NCBI RefSeq assembly: GCF_021026315.1
Contig: NZ_JAJNCX010000005.1
Coordinates: 62,001-126,000, forward strand
Length of the DNA stretch: 64,000 nt
Reading direction: 5' to 3'
Origin: Rhizobium sp. C4
GTDB taxonomy: Bacteria > Pseudomonadota > Alphaproteobacteria > Rhizobiales > Rhizobiaceae
A program made the translations under genes and the position numbers. This document shows positions 26,113-37,532 of this stretch, in pieces. Below the pieces are notes generated by a model, which did not search any database, had not been told where the DNA came from, and saw nothing but the letters and a program-made list of their open reading frames with translations. Position 1 is the stretch's first letter, and each line of letters begins with the position of its first letter.

Positions 26113-27332
26113 GCATGTCCGAATCCACGCAATTCGCAACCGCAGGCACGTCCCGTCGCCTGAAGTTCTGGGAACGCGCCGTCTGCCGCATGGCCGACCG
26201 CATCGAGACAGGCGGCCTGACGCTGACATTTCCCAAGGGTGGCTTTTACCGCGTCCATCGCGGGATCGGCGGCACCGAGGCGCAGCTTTTCCTGAAGAAC
26301 CCGCGCCCGATCTGGCGTCTGGCAACGTCGGGCGATCTCGGCTTCGCGCGGTCCTATATCGATGGCGACTGGGACAGCCCCGACATCGGCGCACTGATGA
26401 AGCTGGCGCTGGAAAACGAAAAGGCGCTGTCGCCGGTGACGCGCACGTCTGCCGTTTGGGGCACGCTTGCCTATCTGAAGCACCGTTTCCGCGCCAACAC
26501 GAAGCGCGGCAGCCGCAAGAACATTGCCTATCACTACGATCTGGGCAACGAGTTCTATAGCCTCTGGCTGGATGAGACGATGACCTATTCGTCAGCCTTC
26601 TACCAGCATCCGGACGCCTCGCTCGCCGAAGCGCAGAATGCGAAATATGACCGCATCATCAAGGAGCTGGAAATCGGGCCCGGCGACCGTGTTCTCGAAA
26701 TTGGCTGCGGCTGGGGCGGGTTTGCAGAATATGCGGCCTCCACGACCGGCTGCCATGTGACCGGCATCACGCTGTCGGCCGAACAGGCGAAGTTTGCCAC
26801 CGAGCGGCTTGCCAAGGCTGGCCTTGCCGATCGCACCGAAATCCGCATCCAGGATTATCGCGATACGGAGGGCAGCTATGACCGCATCGTTTCGATCGAA
26901 ATGTTCGAGGCGGTGGGCGAGGAGAACTGGCCGCGTTATTTCGAGACGATCCGCGACCGCCTCAAGGCCGGTGGGCGGGCGATGATCCAGACGATCACGA
27001 TCGAGGATCACCGTTTCGACGATTACCGGCGCAATGCCGATTACATCCAGACCTATATCTTCCCCGGCGGCATGCTGCCGTCGTTCACGACCTTCCGCGA
27101 CGCGGCCCACAATGCGGGCCTTGCCGTGAAGGACTGGGCCGCCTTCGGCACGCATTATGCCAAGACGCTGATGATCTGGGACAAGGATTTCTCGGCCAAT
27201 TGGGAGCGCATCCGCGAGATGGGCTTCGATGAACGCTTCAAGCGCATGTGGCGCTATTACCTGCACTATTGCGCCGCCGGCTTCAGCGTCGGCAGCATCG
27301 ACGTCATGCAGGTGAAGATCGCGAAGAGTTGA
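26109..27332 (+). CDS. cfa: Cyclopropane-fatty-acid synthase-type methyltransferase
   Basis: A 407-residue SAM-dependent enzyme acting on unsaturated acyl chains of phospholipids. Residues about 120-400 hold the catalytic domain: IAYHYDLGNEFYSLWLDETM, SAM motif VLEIGCGWGGFAEYA and SIEMFEAVGEENW. The N-terminal 100 residues (TLTFPKGGFYRVHRG onward) are the lipid-binding region typical of full-length CFA synthases. It is the last gene of the RpoE-type operon and is followed by a short terminator hairpin. A second, shorter relative is at 56899-57924. Confidence 0.92.
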   Translation: MSMSESTQFATAGTSRRLKFWERAVCRMADRIETGGLTLTFPKGGFYRVHRGIGGTEAQLFLKNPRPIWRLATSGDLGFARSYIDGDWDSPDIGALMKLALENEKALSPVTRTSAVWGTLAYLKHRFRANTKRGSRKNIAYHYDLGNEFYSLWLDETMTYSSAFYQHPDASLAEAQNAKYDRIIKELEIGPGDRVLEIGCGWGGFAEYAASTTGCHVTGITLSAEQAKFATERLAKAGLADRTEIRIQDYRDTEGSYDRIVSIEMFEAVGEENWPRYFETIRDRLKAGGRAMIQTITIEDHRFDDYRRNADYIQTYIFPGGMLPSFTTFRDAAHNAGLAVKDWAAFGTHYAKTLMIWDKDFSANWERIREMGFDERFKRMWRYYLHYCAAGFSVGSIDVMQVKIAKS

Positions 27333-27361
27333 GCGGCCGGTTGGCCGCTCAACCTCTCTTT
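27331..27361 (+). terminator. Terminator hairpin between cfa and the acyl-CoA dehydrogenase gene
   Basis: GAGCGGCC (27331-27338), loop GGTT, GGCCGCTC (27343-27350), then AACCTCTCTTT. The stem begins inside the cfa stop codon. It may act in both directions because the next gene converges on it. Confidence 0.7.
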
Positions 27362-28491
27362 CAAAGGCCGCGCGCGATGACCAGTCGCTGGACTTCGCTC
27401 GTGCCTTCATAGATCTGGCAGACGCGCACGTCGCGATAGATGCGCTCGACCGGGTAATCCGACAAATAGCCATAGCCGCCATGGATCTGGATGGCGTCCG
27501 AGCAGACGCGTTCGGCCATTTCCGAGGCGAAGAGCTTGGCCATCGAGGCTTCCGTCAGGCAGGGCTTGCCGGCGTCCTTGAGGCTTGCTGCATGCACGAC
27601 CATGTGGCGGGCGGCCTCGATCTGGGTTGCCATGTCGGCGAGCTTGAAAGCAACGGCCTGCTGCTCGATGATCGGCTTGCCGAAGGCCTTGCGCTCATGG
27701 GCATAGGTCCGCGCAGCATCGAACGCTGCACGCGCCATGCCGACAGATTGCGAAGCAATGCCGATGCGGCCGCCCTCAAGATTGGCAAGCGCAATCTTGT
27801 AGCCTTCACCCTCTTCGCCCAGCCGGTTTTCGACCGGAATGCGCATGCCGTCAAAGGCGAGCGCGCAGGTGTCTGAGGAATGCAGGCCCATCTTCTTTTC
27901 GACCGTCACCACGTTGTAGCCGGGCGTATCCGTCGGCACGATGAAGGCGGAAATGCCCTTCTTGCCGGCGGCCGGGTCCGTCACGGCGAAGACGATGACG
28001 ACATTGCCGTTCTTGCCCGAGGTTATGAACTGCTTGGCCCCATCAATCACATAATGGTCGCCGTCGCGCCGCGCCTTCGTGCGTATGGCCGAGGCATCGG
28101 AGCCTGCCTGCGGCTCGGTCAGCGCGAAGCCGCCGATCCATTCGCCGCTCGCCAGCTTCGGCAGGAAGCGTTGCTTCTGCTCGTCCGTGCCGAAACGCAG
28201 GATTGGCACGCAGCCGACCGAGGAATGAACCGACATAATGGTCGAGCAGGCGCCATCGGCTGCTGCAATCTCTTCCAGCGCCAGCGCATAGGCGAGCGAA
28301 CCGAGATCGGAACCGCCATAGGCTTCCGGCACCAGCATGCCGAGGAAGCCGAGCGCGCCCATTTCGGTCAGCTCTTCGCGCGGAAAGCGGGATGTCTCGT
28401 CGCGCTCTGCCGCACCCGGCGCCAAGCGCTCCTGCGCGAAATCGCGCACCGCATCACGGATCTGTTCTGTCGTTTCGTCGAGGATCATCAC
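27361..28491 (-). CDS. Acyl-CoA dehydrogenase
   Basis: A 376-residue flavoprotein that introduces the first double bond in acyl-CoA breakdown. Visible signatures: [16 protein letters not shown] (FAD/substrate site), GAKQFITSG and, near the end, [20 protein letters not shown] with IYEGTSEVQ carrying the catalytic Glu. The length and Glu position fit short-chain or branched-chain enzymes. The start is GTG 28491 overlapping the thiolase stop by 4 nt; an ATG follows directly at 28488. It is the last gene of a four-gene beta-oxidation-type operon. Confidence 0.92.
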   Translation of the reverse strand: MMILDETTEQIRDAVRDFAQERLAPGAAERDETSRFPREELTEMGALGFLGMLVPEAYGGSDLGSLAYALALEEIAAADGACSTIMSVHSSVGCVPILRFGTDEQKQRFLPKLASGEWIGGFALTEPQAGSDASAIRTKARRDGDHYVIDGAKQFITSGKNGNVVIVFAVTDPAAGKKGISAFIVPTDTPGYNVVTVEKKMGLHSSDTCALAFDGMRIPVENRLGEEGEGYKIALANLEGGRIGIASQSVGMARAAFDAARTYAHERKAFGKPIIEQQAVAFKLADMATQIEAARHMVVHAASLKDAGKPCLTEASMAKLFASEMAERVCSDAIQIHGGYGYLSDYPVERIYRDVRVCQIYEGTSEVQRLVIARGL

Positions 28492-29678
28492 GAGAGCCTT
28501 TCAATGGCAACAGCGGTGGCTTCACCGCCGCCGATGCAGATGGAGGCCATGCCGCGCTTGAGGCCATGGGTCTGAAGTGCCGCCAGCAGCGTCACCATGA
28601 TGCGGGCACCGGAGGCGCCGATCGGGTGGCCGAGCGCGCAGGCGCCGCCATTGATGTTGACCTTGTCATGCGGAAGGTTGAGCTCCCGCATCGAGGCCAT
28701 GGCGACAACCGCGAAGGCCTCATTGATCTCGAAGAGATCGACATCGGACAGTTTCCAGCCGGTCTTGTCGGAGAGCTTGCGCATGGCGTGGATCGGCGCG
28801 GTCGGGAAAAGGTTCGGTTCATGCGCGTGGCTGGCATGGCCGATGATGGCGGCAAGTGGGGTCAGGCCGCGCTTTTCGGCTTCCGAGCGGCGCATCAGTA
28901 CGAGGGCGGCCGCACCATCGGAGATGGAGGAGGAATTGGCCGCCGTCACCGTGCCATCCTTGCGGAAGGCGGGCTTCAGTGTCGGGATCTTGTCGATCTG
29001 CGCCTTGCCGGGCTGCTCGTCGATGGCGACCTGCACATCGCCCTTGCGGCCCTTGACCGTCACGGCGGCGATCTCGCCGGCGAAATGGCCATTGGCAATC
29101 GCCTTCTGCGCCCGCTCCAGCGAAGCGATGGCATAGGCATCCTGCTCGGCGCGGGTGAACTGGAAGGCCTCTGCGCAATCCTCGGCAAAGGTGCCCATCA
29201 GGCGGCCCTTGTCATAGGCGTCTTCGAGACCGTCCATGAACATATGGTCGATGATCTGCCCGTGGCCCATGCGATAGCCGCCGCGCGCCTTGGGGAGGAG
29301 ATAGGGCGAATTGGTCATGCTTTCCATGCCGCCGGCAACCACGATGTCGACATTTCCCGACAGGATCGTGTCATGCGCCATCATCGCGGCCTTCATGCCC
29401 GAGCCGCACATCTTGTTGACCGTGGTTGCAGCGGTGGAAAGCGGCAGGCCGGCACCAAGGGCTGCCTGTCGCGCCGGCGCCTGTCCCTGACCGGCGGGCA
29501 GGACGCAGCCGAAGATCACCTCTTCGATCTGGTCGGCGCTGAGGCCGGAGCGCGCGAGTGCGGCGGAAATCGCCACCGCGCCCAATTCGCTGGCGGTCGC
29601 GCCGGAGAGATCGCCCTGAAAACCGCCCATGGGCGTGCGGGCCATGCCGGCGATGACGATGGGATCGGACTGCGTCAT
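28488..29678 (-). CDS. Acetyl-CoA acyltransferase (thiolase)
   Basis: A 396-residue thiolase with [14 protein letters not shown] (acyl-carrying Cys near residue 90), the [20 protein letters not shown] block and the C-terminal [14 protein letters not shown] with the second catalytic Cys. It cleaves or forms a 3-ketoacyl-CoA. It lies between the SDR gene (24 nt upstream) and the acyl-CoA dehydrogenase (4-nt overlap). Confidence 0.94.
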   Translation of the reverse strand: MTQSDPIVIAGMARTPMGGFQGDLSGATASELGAVAISAALARSGLSADQIEEVIFGCVLPAGQGQAPARQAALGAGLPLSTAATTVNKMCGSGMKAAMMAHDTILSGNVDIVVAGGMESMTNSPYLLPKARGGYRMGHGQIIDHMFMDGLEDAYDKGRLMGTFAEDCAEAFQFTRAEQDAYAIASLERAQKAIANGHFAGEIAAVTVKGRKGDVQVAIDEQPGKAQIDKIPTLKPAFRKDGTVTAANSSSISDGAAALVLMRRSEAEKRGLTPLAAIIGHASHAHEPNLFPTAPIHAMRKLSDKTGWKLSDVDLFEINEAFAVVAMASMRELNLPHDKVNINGGACALGHPIGASGARIMVTLLAALQTHGLKRGMASICIGGGEATAVAIERLS

Positions 29679-29701
29679 GGGACTGTTCCTTGCTTCGGTT
29701 C

Positions 29702-30469
29702 TCAGCGGGGGGCCATGCGGATGGCGCCGTCAAGGCGGATGACTTCGCCGTTCAGCATCTGGTTTTCGATGATATGGCGGACAAGTGCGGCAAATTCGTC
29801 CGGACGGCCGAGGCGCGAGGGGAAGGGCACGGAGGCACCGAGCGAATCCTGCACGTCCTGCGGCATGGCAAACAGCATGGGCGTGCCGAAAATGCCGGGC
29901 GCAATGGCGAGAACCCGAATGCCGGAGCGGGCAAGCTCGCGCGCCGCCGGCAGCGTCATGGCGGCCACGCCGCCCTTGGAGGCCGAATAGGCTGCCTGGC
30001 CGATCTGGCCGTCGAAGGCGGCGACGGAGGCCGTGTTGATGATCACGCCGCGCTCGCCGCTGTCGCCCGGTTCGTTGCCGGTCATCGCTTCGGCCGCCAG
30101 GCGCAGCATGTTGAAGGTGCCAATGAGATTGATGGAGACGGCGCGGGCGAAGCTCTCCAGCTTGTGCGGTCCGTCGCGGCCGATGATGCGCTCGCCGGGG
30201 GCAACGCCGGCGCAGTTCACCAGACCATCGATCCGGCCGAAGGCTGCCTTGGCCGTGGCAACCGCCGCCTTGCCATCTTCCTCGCTGGTGACGTCGGTGC
30301 GCAGATACCGCACGGCGTCGCCCAGTTCAGCGGCCAGCGTCTTCAGCGCATCGGCATTGACGTCGAGCAGCATGGCCTTGCCGCCCGCCTCGACAATCAT
30401 TTTAGCTACGCCTGCGCCAAGGCCCGAGGCCGCACCGGTGATCAGAAATACGCGATCCTTGATTTGCAT
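29702..30469 (-). CDS. SDR-type 3-hydroxyacyl-CoA dehydrogenase
   Basis: A 255-residue short-chain dehydrogenase with the NAD motif [15 protein letters not shown] (about 9-23), catalytic Ser in [10 protein letters not shown] and YSASKGG (Tyr-x-x-x-Lys). The sequence [19 protein letters not shown] and the late [13 protein letters not shown] match type-2 3-hydroxyacyl-CoA dehydrogenases, which also act on 2-methyl-3-hydroxybutyryl-CoA. It is 14 nt downstream of the acyl-CoA ligase gene. Confidence 0.9.
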   Translation of the reverse strand: MQIKDRVFLITGAASGLGAGVAKMIVEAGGKAMLLDVNADALKTLAAELGDAVRYLRTDVTSEEDGKAAVATAKAAFGRIDGLVNCAGVAPGERIIGRDGPHKLESFARAVSINLIGTFNMLRLAAEAMTGNEPGDSGERGVIINTASVAAFDGQIGQAAYSASKGGVAAMTLPAARELARSGIRVLAIAPGIFGTPMLFAMPQDVQDSLGASVPFPSRLGRPDEFAALVRHIIENQMLNGEVIRLDGAIRMAPR

Positions 30470-30483
30470 GTGATCTTCCGTCC

Positions 30484-32151
30484 TTAATTCTTGGCTTGCT
30501 TGTCGACTTCCGCCTTGCGCAGGATGAAGCGCTGGATCTTGCCGCTCGGCGTCTTCGGCAGTTCCTTCACGAATTCCACGAGGCGGGGATAGGCATGCGC
30601 GGAGAGTTGCTTGCGCACATGCTGCTGTAATTCCTCTGCGAGTTCCGGTGTTCCTTCATAGCCCGCCGCCAGAATGACGAAGGCCTTGACGAGTTCCGTG
30701 CGTTCCGGATCCGGCACGCCGACCACGGCGGCCTCGATGACGGATGGATGCTCGATCAGCGCGCTTTCCACGTCGAAGGGGCCGATGCGGTAGCCCGAGG
30801 AGGTGATGACATCATCCGAGCGGCCGATGAAGCTGATGGAACCATCCGGCTCGAATTCCACGCTGTCGCCGGTGCTGTAATAGCCATTGGCAATCGAGGG
30901 CGTGTCCTTCTTGTAATAGCCGGTGAACCACATGAGCGGCGAATGCCTGATATCGACGGCCAGCATGCCGGGCTGGTTCGGTCCAAGCTCCTTGCCGGCA
31001 TCATCCAGGACGACGACGCGATAGCCGGGCATGGCGAAGCCGGCCGAGCCGTGGCGGACGGGATGGTCGAGACCATGATGGTTGTTGACCACCATGCCGG
31101 TCTCGGTCTGGCCGTAATGGTCGTGAATGGGGGCGGCAAGATGCGCCTCGAACCAGCGGATGATTTCCGGGTTCAGCGGTTCGCCGGCGCTGCTGACGAC
31201 GCGGAGCTTGCCCTTCAGGGGCGCGGCGGCCTCGGCGCCGGCGGCAATCAGCAGGCGATAGGCCGTCGGTGAGCCGGCAAGGCTGGTGACGCCCAGGCGT
31301 TCGATGATCTTGTAGGTGCTCTCGGCGGTGAAGCCGCCCTCGTAGAAGGTCGTGGCCTGACCGAGCAGGAGCGGGCCGGTGACGGCATAGTAGAGACCAT
31401 AGGCCCAGCCCGGATCGGCGATGTTCCAGAAGACATCGCTCTCCTTCAGTTCAACGGCCTCGTTCATATAGGCGGCAAAGGAGAGGAGTGCGCGGATCGG
31501 CACCGGCACGCCCTTCGGCAGGCCCGTCGTGCCGGAGGTGGACATCATCATCATGAGGTCATCGCCGTGGCGCATGACGGGCTCGAACTCGCCGGAGCCT
31601 TCGGCCAGGGCCTTCCCGAAGTCGATATCGCCGGCGGGCAGGCTCTCGCCCGGCGCGACAATGGTCGCGATCTTCGGGCAATTCGCGATCTCGGTCAGCT
31701 TCGACCGATTGGCGCTGTTGGTGACGACGAGCTTGGTCGAGCCCGTCTGGAAGCGATGCTCGATGGCCTTGGGGCCAAAGGCGGTGAAAAGCGGCTGGTA
31801 GACGGCGCCGATGCGCCAGGCGCCGAGAATGAAGCCGACGAGTTCCGGAACGCGCGGCAGCAGGCCCGCGACGACATCGCCCGCCACTACGCCCTGCGAC
31901 TGCAGCATATGGGCAACGCGGGCGGAGAGTGCGCGCAGGTCTTCGAATGTGAAGGTCTCGAGCGTGCCATCCGTGCCGATCCAGCGCAGCGCCAGGCGGT
32001 TTTCTCCGCAATGGCGGTCGCAGCATTCCACGCAGGCATTGACCTTGCCCATCAGGTCGCCCTCAAGCCGCGCGATCGCGTCCTCGATCCGGAACTTGGC
32101 GACGGCCTCGTCATAGCGCGGACGCGCCGCTCGAACGTTTGTCTCTGACAT
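30484..32151 (-). CDS. AMP-forming acyl-CoA synthetase
   Basis: A 555-residue ANL-family ligase that would activate a carboxylic acid with ATP and CoA. The P-loop equivalent is [14 protein letters not shown], the A5 motif DHYGQTETG, the hinge [20 protein letters not shown] and the catalytic lysine in [11 protein letters not shown]. The general form is that of acetyl/medium-chain acyl-CoA synthetases. It is the first gene of the operon and is divergent from the AraC regulator, with 136 bp between the starts. No enoyl-CoA hydratase gene is present in the cluster. Confidence 0.9.
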   Translation of the reverse strand: MSETNVRAARPRYDEAVAKFRIEDAIARLEGDLMGKVNACVECCDRHCGENRLALRWIGTDGTLETFTFEDLRALSARVAHMLQSQGVVAGDVVAGLLPRVPELVGFILGAWRIGAVYQPLFTAFGPKAIEHRFQTGSTKLVVTNSANRSKLTEIANCPKIATIVAPGESLPAGDIDFGKALAEGSGEFEPVMRHGDDLMMMMSTSGTTGLPKGVPVPIRALLSFAAYMNEAVELKESDVFWNIADPGWAYGLYYAVTGPLLLGQATTFYEGGFTAESTYKIIERLGVTSLAGSPTAYRLLIAAGAEAAAPLKGKLRVVSSAGEPLNPEIIRWFEAHLAAPIHDHYGQTETGMVVNNHHGLDHPVRHGSAGFAMPGYRVVVLDDAGKELGPNQPGMLAVDIRHSPLMWFTGYYKKDTPSIANGYYSTGDSVEFEPDGSISFIGRSDDVITSSGYRIGPFDVESALIEHPSVIEAAVVGVPDPERTELVKAFVILAAGYEGTPELAEELQQHVRKQLSAHAYPRLVEFVKELPKTPSGKIQRFILRKAEVDKQAKN

Positions 32152-32287
32152 CTGGCTTGCTCCTCACATCAACTCCACGCCTGAGGCGTCTCCTCGGAGT
32201 ATCGGTTCATGATAGCCGATGGGGACTTGCAAACAATGACAATGAAAAGCAGAATTGGTGATCGGAAATGTCAATTCAGGATAGGGC

Positions 32288-33280
32288 ATGAAAAGCCGGA
32301 TGATCTCGCCGGGCTTCGTCGAGGATGCGCTGGACAGCCTGCGTTTGAAGGGCATCGACCCCGCGCCGGTGCTCAGAAGCGTGGGGATCGATCCGCAGTC
32401 CTTCGGGCCGGTGACCAATGAGCAGTATGGCGCGTTGTGGCTGGCCATTGCCACGTTGTCAGGCGACGAGTTCTTCGGTCTTGCCGCACATCCCATGCGG
32501 CCGGGCGCCTTCCGGCTGCTATGCTATACGGTGATCCATGCCGGCACGCTGGAGCGGGCCCTCAAGCGCGCGCTCACCTTTCTCAACATCGTGCTGGACG
32601 ATCCGAGCGGTGAGTTGCGGCAGGCGGGCGGTCTGGCCGAGATCGTGCTGACGGACCAGGCAGGCCCGCGCTCGGCCTTCACCTATCGCACCTACTGGCT
32701 GATCCTGCTTGGCATTGCCTGCTGGCTGATCGGCCGGCGAATTCCGCTGAGCCGGGTGGATTTCTCCTGCGCGGCGCCGATCAACCGCCAGGAATATTTG
32801 CAGTTCTTCGGCGCGCCGGTGCATTTCGGCGAAAGCCGGAGCCGGATTGCCTTTCGGTCGGATTATCTGAAGCTGCCGATCATTCGCGACGAAAAGGCAC
32901 TGAAGGGGTTCCTGCGCGCCGCACCCGCCAATATCCTGCTGCGCTACCGCCACGATCAGGGCTTCACGGCGGGGGTTCGCCATCGCCTTCGGGCGATCAA
33001 TCCTGACAGCTGGCCGGATTTCGAAAGGGTGGCGGAGGATATGAACCTGTCGCCTGCGACACTGCGGCGGCGGCTGAAGTCGGAGGGACAGAGCTTTGCG
33101 GCGATCCGCGATGAAATCCGCTATGCCGAGGCGCAAAGATTGCTGCGCGACGGCAGAGACAGCGTGACCCAGATCGCGGTGACGCTCGGCTACACGGAGC
33201 CCAGCGCCTTTCATCGCGCGTTCCAGAAATGGTCCGGCATGACGCCGTTGGCGTTCAGGAAGGGCGAGGGCGGGTTCTGA
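32288..33280 (+). CDS. AraC-family regulator with Arabinose_bd-type N-terminal domain
   Basis: A 330-residue regulator. Residues about 20-205 resemble the Arabinose_bd ligand domain found in regulators of fatty-acid and amino-acid catabolism; residues about 225-325 are the AraC double helix-turn-helix (FERVAEDMNLSPATLRRRLKSEGQ and VTQIAVTLGYTEPSAFHRAFQKWSG). It is divergent from the acyl-CoA ligase operon, and control of that operon is the likely role. The ligand is unknown; an acyl-CoA or free acid is plausible. Confidence 0.9.
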   Translation: MKSRMISPGFVEDALDSLRLKGIDPAPVLRSVGIDPQSFGPVTNEQYGALWLAIATLSGDEFFGLAAHPMRPGAFRLLCYTVIHAGTLERALKRALTFLNIVLDDPSGELRQAGGLAEIVLTDQAGPRSAFTYRTYWLILLGIACWLIGRRIPLSRVDFSCAAPINRQEYLQFFGAPVHFGESRSRIAFRSDYLKLPIIRDEKALKGFLRAAPANILLRYRHDQGFTAGVRHRLRAINPDSWPDFERVAEDMNLSPATLRRRLKSEGQSFAAIRDEIRYAEAQRLLRDGRDSVTQIAVTLGYTEPSAFHRAFQKWSGMTPLAFRKGEGGF

Positions 33281-33307
33281 CGATCCCGCCCAAACCCGCC
33301 GAGCGTC

Positions 33308-34735
33308 TTACCCGTGCGCGATCATCACATGGCGGACGACCGTGTAGTCTTCGAGCGCGTAGATCGACAGGTCCTTGCCATAGCCGGATTGCTTCAGGCC
33401 GCCATGGGGCATTTCGTTGCAGAGCATGAAATGCGTGTTGACCCAGGTGCAGCCATAGCGAAGGCCTGAAGAGGCGGCCATGGCCTTGGAAATGTCCTTC
33501 GTCCAGACGGAGGAGGCGAGGCCGTAGTCGGAATCGTTTGCCCAGCCGATGACGTCGTCATCATCGCCAAAGGGCGTGACGGAGACGACGGGGCCGAAGA
33601 CTTCGCGGCGGACGATCTCGTCACTTTGCAGCGCACCGGCCACCACGGTCGGCTGATAGTAGAAGCCGGAGCCGTCGGGGATCGCGCCGCCGGCGGTGAC
33701 TTCGACATGGCCAGTCTCGGCGGCGCGCTGGACAAAGCTTGCAACGCGGTCGCGCTGGCGGCGCGAGATCAGCGGGCCGATCTCGTTTTCGCTGTCATCG
33801 GCGAGATTGTAGCGGATGGAGGAGACGGCGGCGCTGAGATCCGCGACGAAGCGCTCATAGACCGACTTGTGCGCATAGATGCGGCAGGCAGCGGTGCAGT
33901 CCTGACCGGCATTGTAGAAGCCGAAGGCGCGGATGCCGGAAACGGTCGCGTCAATATCGGCATCGCCATAGACGATGACCGGGGCCTTGCCGCCGAGTTC
34001 CAGATGCGTGCGCTTGACCGATTTGGACGCGGCCTGCAGCACCTTCTTGCCGGTGGCGATGTCGCCGGTGATCGACACCATGTCGATGCCCGGATGGTTG
34101 ATCAGCGTGTTGCCGACGCTTTCGCCCCGGCCGAGAATGACGTTGACGACGCCTTCCGGCAGGATGCCGGCAAGCAGCTTCGCCATTTTCAGCGCGGTGA
34201 GCGGCGTCTGTTCAGACGGCTTGAAGACGACCGTGTTGCCGCCGGCAATCGCCGGCGCCAGCTTCCAGGCCATCATCATCAGCGGATAGTTCCACGGCGC
34301 GATCGAGCCGATGACGCCGACCGCATCGCGGCGGATCATCGAGGTGAAGCCCGGCAGATATTCGCCGGCAATCGTGCCGTGCTGGTTGCGAATGGCGCCG
34401 GCAAAGAAGCGGAAACAATCGACAATGGCAGGGATTTCGTCATTGCGCACGGCGTTGATCGGCTTGCCGCAATTGAGCGATTCCAGCGCTGCAAAGGCAT
34501 CCCCATCCGCCTCGATGGCGTCGGCGATCTTGAGCAGATAGGCCGAGCGTTCCCCCGGCGTCGTGCGCGACCAGGTGGTAAAGGCGCCGCGCGCCGCCGC
34601 CACAGCGGCTTCGATCTGGGCCGGCGAGGCCTCGGGCAGGTTGAGAATGGTTTCGGCGCTCCTCGGATTGAGGATCGTTTCTTCCTGTTCCTCGCCCTTG
34701 AGGAAGGCGGAGCCGATGAGCATTTCGGTTTCCAT
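33308..34735 (-). CDS. patD: Gamma-aminobutyraldehyde dehydrogenase (PatD/YdcW)
   Basis: A 475-residue NAD-dependent aldehyde dehydrogenase. It contains [29 protein letters not shown] and the catalytic Cys in [12 protein letters not shown]. The C-terminus [19 protein letters not shown]...[21 protein letters not shown] is very close to what I recall of E. coli PatD. It oxidises 4-aminobutanal, made from putrescine, to GABA. ATG 34735 has AAGGGA upstream; an ATG at 34759 overlaps the permease stop (ATGA) but lacks a ribosome site. It is the last gene of an importer operon with the same order as ydcSTUVW. Confidence 0.92.
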   Translation of the reverse strand: METEMLIGSAFLKGEEQEETILNPRSAETILNLPEASPAQIEAAVAAARGAFTTWSRTTPGERSAYLLKIADAIEADGDAFAALESLNCGKPINAVRNDEIPAIVDCFRFFAGAIRNQHGTIAGEYLPGFTSMIRRDAVGVIGSIAPWNYPLMMMAWKLAPAIAGGNTVVFKPSEQTPLTALKMAKLLAGILPEGVVNVILGRGESVGNTLINHPGIDMVSITGDIATGKKVLQAASKSVKRTHLELGGKAPVIVYGDADIDATVSGIRAFGFYNAGQDCTAACRIYAHKSVYERFVADLSAAVSSIRYNLADDSENEIGPLISRRQRDRVASFVQRAAETGHVEVTAGGAIPDGSGFYYQPTVVAGALQSDEIVRREVFGPVVSVTPFGDDDDVIGWANDSDYGLASSVWTKDISKAMAASSGLRYGCTWVNTHFMLCNEMPHGGLKQSGYGKDLSIYALEDYTVVRHVMIAHG

Positions 34736-34755
34736 GGTCGTTCCCTTTCCGTCTG

Positions 34756-35571
34756 TCATTTGCCGCTGCCGGCGGTTTCTGCGCCGTCGCGGGTGAGATA
34801 ATAGGCCCCGAGAATGGGGATGAGCGTCACCAGTACGACCGCCATGGCGACCACATTGGTCACGGGCCGTTCATGCGGGCGGATCAGTTCTTCCAGCATC
34901 CAGATCGGCAGCGTCTGCTGCTGGCCGGCGGTGAAGGTGGTCACGATCACCTCGTCGAAGGAGAGTGCAAACGCCAGCATGCCGCCGGCAAGCAGCGCCG
35001 TGCCGATATTGGGCAGGATGACATGGCGGAAGGTCTGGAACCCGTTGGCGCCGAGATCATAGGAGGCCTCGACCAGCGAGGGCGACATGCGCCGGAAGCG
35101 GGCGACCGCATTGTTATAGACCACGACGATGCAGAAGGTCGCGTGGCCAAGCACGATCGTCCAGAAGGAGAAGGGGATCTGCATCATCCCGAAGGCGGAG
35201 CGCAGCGCAATGCCGGTGACAATGCCGGGCAGCGCGATCGGCAGGATGACGAGTAGCGTGATCGCCTCCTGGCCGAAGAACCGGGCGCGCGAGAGTGCGG
35301 CGGCGCAAAGCGTGCCGAGAACGAGTGCGAAGGCGGTGGCGATTGAAGCGACCTGCAGCGAGAGCGTCAGCGCCTGCCAGACATCGGGTCGCGCCCAGGT
35401 GACGGCGAGCCAGCGGGTGGTGAAGCCCGGCGGCGGCCATTGAAAGCTCTTGTCCTCGGTCGTGAACGCATAGGCGAAGATCAGAAGCAGCGGCAGATGC
35501 AGGAAAAGCAGGCCACCGGTTGCGGCAAGCTTCAGGGGGAAGGGGGCGTTGTTGTGCTTGTCAGAGCGCAT
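34756..35571 (-). CDS. Polyamine-type ABC permease (PotC/YdcV class)
   Basis: A 271-residue inner-membrane permease with about six helices, from [21 protein letters not shown] to [20 protein letters not shown]. The EAA loop is [26 protein letters not shown] 35571 (MRSDKHNN) overlaps the preceding permease by 11 nt; the longer open frame to 35742 is Ser/Arg-rich out-of-frame sequence. It pairs with the PotB-type protein. Confidence 0.92.
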   Translation of the reverse strand: MRSDKHNNAPFPLKLAATGGLLFLHLPLLLIFAYAFTTEDKSFQWPPPGFTTRWLAVTWARPDVWQALTLSLQVASIATAFALVLGTLCAAALSRARFFGQEAITLLVILPIALPGIVTGIALRSAFGMMQIPFSFWTIVLGHATFCIVVVYNNAVARFRRMSPSLVEASYDLGANGFQTFRHVILPNIGTALLAGGMLAFALSFDEVIVTTFTAGQQQTLPIWMLEELIRPHERPVTNVVAMAVVLVTLIPILGAYYLTRDGAETAGSGK

Positions 35572-36508
35572 CGAAGGCTCCCTGTTTCTTGGCACCCCAG
35601 AGATAGAAGGCCATGATGACGACTGGGACGACGGAGAAGGCGGCGGCGAGCGGAATATTGCCGGCCGTGCCCTGCTGCGTATAGACCGCCTGACCGATGA
35701 AGAGGCGCGACGTGCCGATGATGCCCGGAATGATGTAGTCACCCAGCGTCAGCGAGAAGGTGAAGATCGAGCCGGCGGCGACGCCCGGCATGGCCAGCGG
35801 CAGCAGGACATGCCGGAAGGTCTTGCTTGGGCCCCCGCCGAGATCATAGGAGGCCTCGATGAGATTGGCCGGCACGCGCTCAAGCGACGCCTGGATCGGC
35901 AGGATCATATACGGCAGCCAGATATAGACAAAGACGAGGAAGGTGCCCGTGGCGCTGACCGAGAGCGAATTGCCGCCGACGACGGGCAGCGACAGCCAGG
36001 CATCGAGCAGCCAGCTTAAGTGCAGCTTGTCCGCCGTCCAGCTGACAATCCCTTCCTTGGAGAGGATCATCTTCCAGGCGTAGATCTTGACGAGATAGCT
36101 CGACCAGAGCGGCAGCATGACGCCGAGATAGAAGAAGGCCTTCCAGCGGCCCTTGGCATAGCGCGCTGCGTAATAGGCGATCGGAAAGGCGAGGATGGCC
36201 GACGCGATCGTCACCAGCGCTGCCATGGTGACGGTGCGTTTGATGATGTCGAAATTGGCGGGGCTGAAGAGTTCGGCATAGGTCGAGAGCGTCAGCTCAT
36301 ATGTCACCTGCGCGGTGAAATCATCGAAGGAAAAGAAGCTCTGTGCCAGAAGGGCGATGAGCGAGCCGACATATACGACGCCGAGCCAGAGAAGTGGCGG
36401 GGCCAGCAGCAGCAATAGGAGCAGGCGCGGCGAACGCCACAGCGCCGCCGAGAAACGCGAGGCGAGGCTGTCCTGTGCCGAGCTTTGAGGCGCAAGGCTT
36501 GCGGTCAT
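35561..36508 (-). CDS. Polyamine-type ABC permease (PotB/YdcU class)
   Basis: A 315-residue permease with about six helices, beginning with [21 protein letters not shown]. The EAA loop is [23 protein letters not shown]. The ATG overlaps the ATPase stop in an ATGA junction (36505-36508). It is a subunit of the putrescine-type importer. Confidence 0.92.
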   Translation of the reverse strand: MTASLAPQSSAQDSLASRFSAALWRSPRLLLLLLLAPPLLWLGVVYVGSLIALLAQSFFSFDDFTAQVTYELTLSTYAELFSPANFDIIKRTVTMAALVTIASAILAFPIAYYAARYAKGRWKAFFYLGVMLPLWSSYLVKIYAWKMILSKEGIVSWTADKLHLSWLLDAWLSLPVVGGNSLSVSATGTFLVFVYIWLPYMILPIQASLERVPANLIEASYDLGGGPSKTFRHVLLPLAMPGVAAGSIFTFSLTLGDYIIPGIIGTSRLFIGQAVYTQQGTAGNIPLAAAFSVVPVVIMAFYLWGAKKQGAFDAL

Positions 36509-37503
36509 GCCGCATCCTCCAGCGGGTTCAGCGCGTCAGGCGCAAAATGCAGCGTCAGCGGCGTGCCCTCGGCGGGAAGCGTCGCGCCGGCCGGCAGGTT
36601 TGCATGGATCGTGTTGTCGCCGACCTTCAGCGCGATGCGGCGCACGGCGCCCATGAAGCTCGACGCTTCGATCGTTCCGGTCAGCGAAAGGCGGCTGTCG
36701 CCCGGTTCCAGCGTAAAAGCCTCGGGGCGGAGGCTTGTCCAGCGCCGGCCACCTGACAGGCTTTCGCTTAGCGAGGGTGACAGGATATTGGAGGAGCCGA
36801 CGAAATCGGCGACGAAACGCGTTCTCGGCCGGTTATAGATGTCTTCCGGCGCGCCGGACTGCACGATGCGGCCTTCGTTGAAGACGGCCACGCGGTCGGC
36901 CATGGAGAGCGCTTCGCCCTGATCGTGGGTGACGAGGACGAAGGTGATGCCGAGGCGCTTTTGCAGGCCCTTCAGCTCCTCCTGCATGGCCTCGCGGAGC
37001 TTGAGGTCGAGCGCGCCGAGCGGTTCGTCGAGCAGGAGAACGCTCGGCTTGTTGACGAGCGCACGGGCGAGCGCCACGCGCTGACGCTGGCCACCTGACA
37101 GCTGACCGGTTCGCCGCGCGCCATAGCCGCCGAGCTTGACGAGGTCGAGTGCTTCTTCCGCCGCCTTGTGGCGGGTTGTCTTGTCGACGCCGCGCACCAT
37201 CAGCCCATAGGCGACATTGTCGAGGATCGTCATATGCGGGAAGAGGGCGTAGTCCTGAAACACCGTGTTGACGTTGCGCTTCCATGGCGGAATGCCATTG
37301 GCGCTTTGGCCCAGAATGGAAATCTCGCCGCCATCGGGCTGCTCGAAGCCGGCAATCAGCCGCAGGCAGGTCGTCTTGCCGGACCCGGACGGCCCCAGCA
37401 TGGCAAAGAACTCGCCTTCCGCGATGGCGAGATCGACACTGTCCACCGCCTTCACCGCACCGAAATGGCGCGACACGGAGCGGAATGTTACGGCAGCTGT
37501 CAT
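36505..37503 (-). CDS. Polyamine-type ABC ATP-binding protein (PotA/YdcT class)
   Basis: A 332-residue ATPase with Walker A GPSGSGKT, signature LSGGQRQRVALARAL, Walker B LLLDEPLGALD and H-loop VTHDQGEAL, all intact, and a C-terminal TOBE domain. ATG 37503 is chosen; the frame extends to 37560 without a better ribosome site. It is separated from the binding-protein gene by a 277-bp region filled with nested inverted repeats. Confidence 0.93.
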   Translation of the reverse strand: MTAAVTFRSVSRHFGAVKAVDSVDLAIAEGEFFAMLGPSGSGKTTCLRLIAGFEQPDGGEISILGQSANGIPPWKRNVNTVFQDYALFPHMTILDNVAYGLMVRGVDKTTRHKAAEEALDLVKLGGYGARRTGQLSGGQRQRVALARALVNKPSVLLLDEPLGALDLKLREAMQEELKGLQKRLGITFVLVTHDQGEALSMADRVAVFNEGRIVQSGAPEDIYNRPRTRFVADFVGSSNILSPSLSESLSGGRRWTSLRPEAFTLEPGDSRLSLTGTIEASSFMGAVRRIALKVGDNTIHANLPAGATLPAEGTPLTLHFAPDALNPLEDAA

Positions 37504-37532
37504 GGGGTGGGTCTCCGATATGCGTGGAAGGC

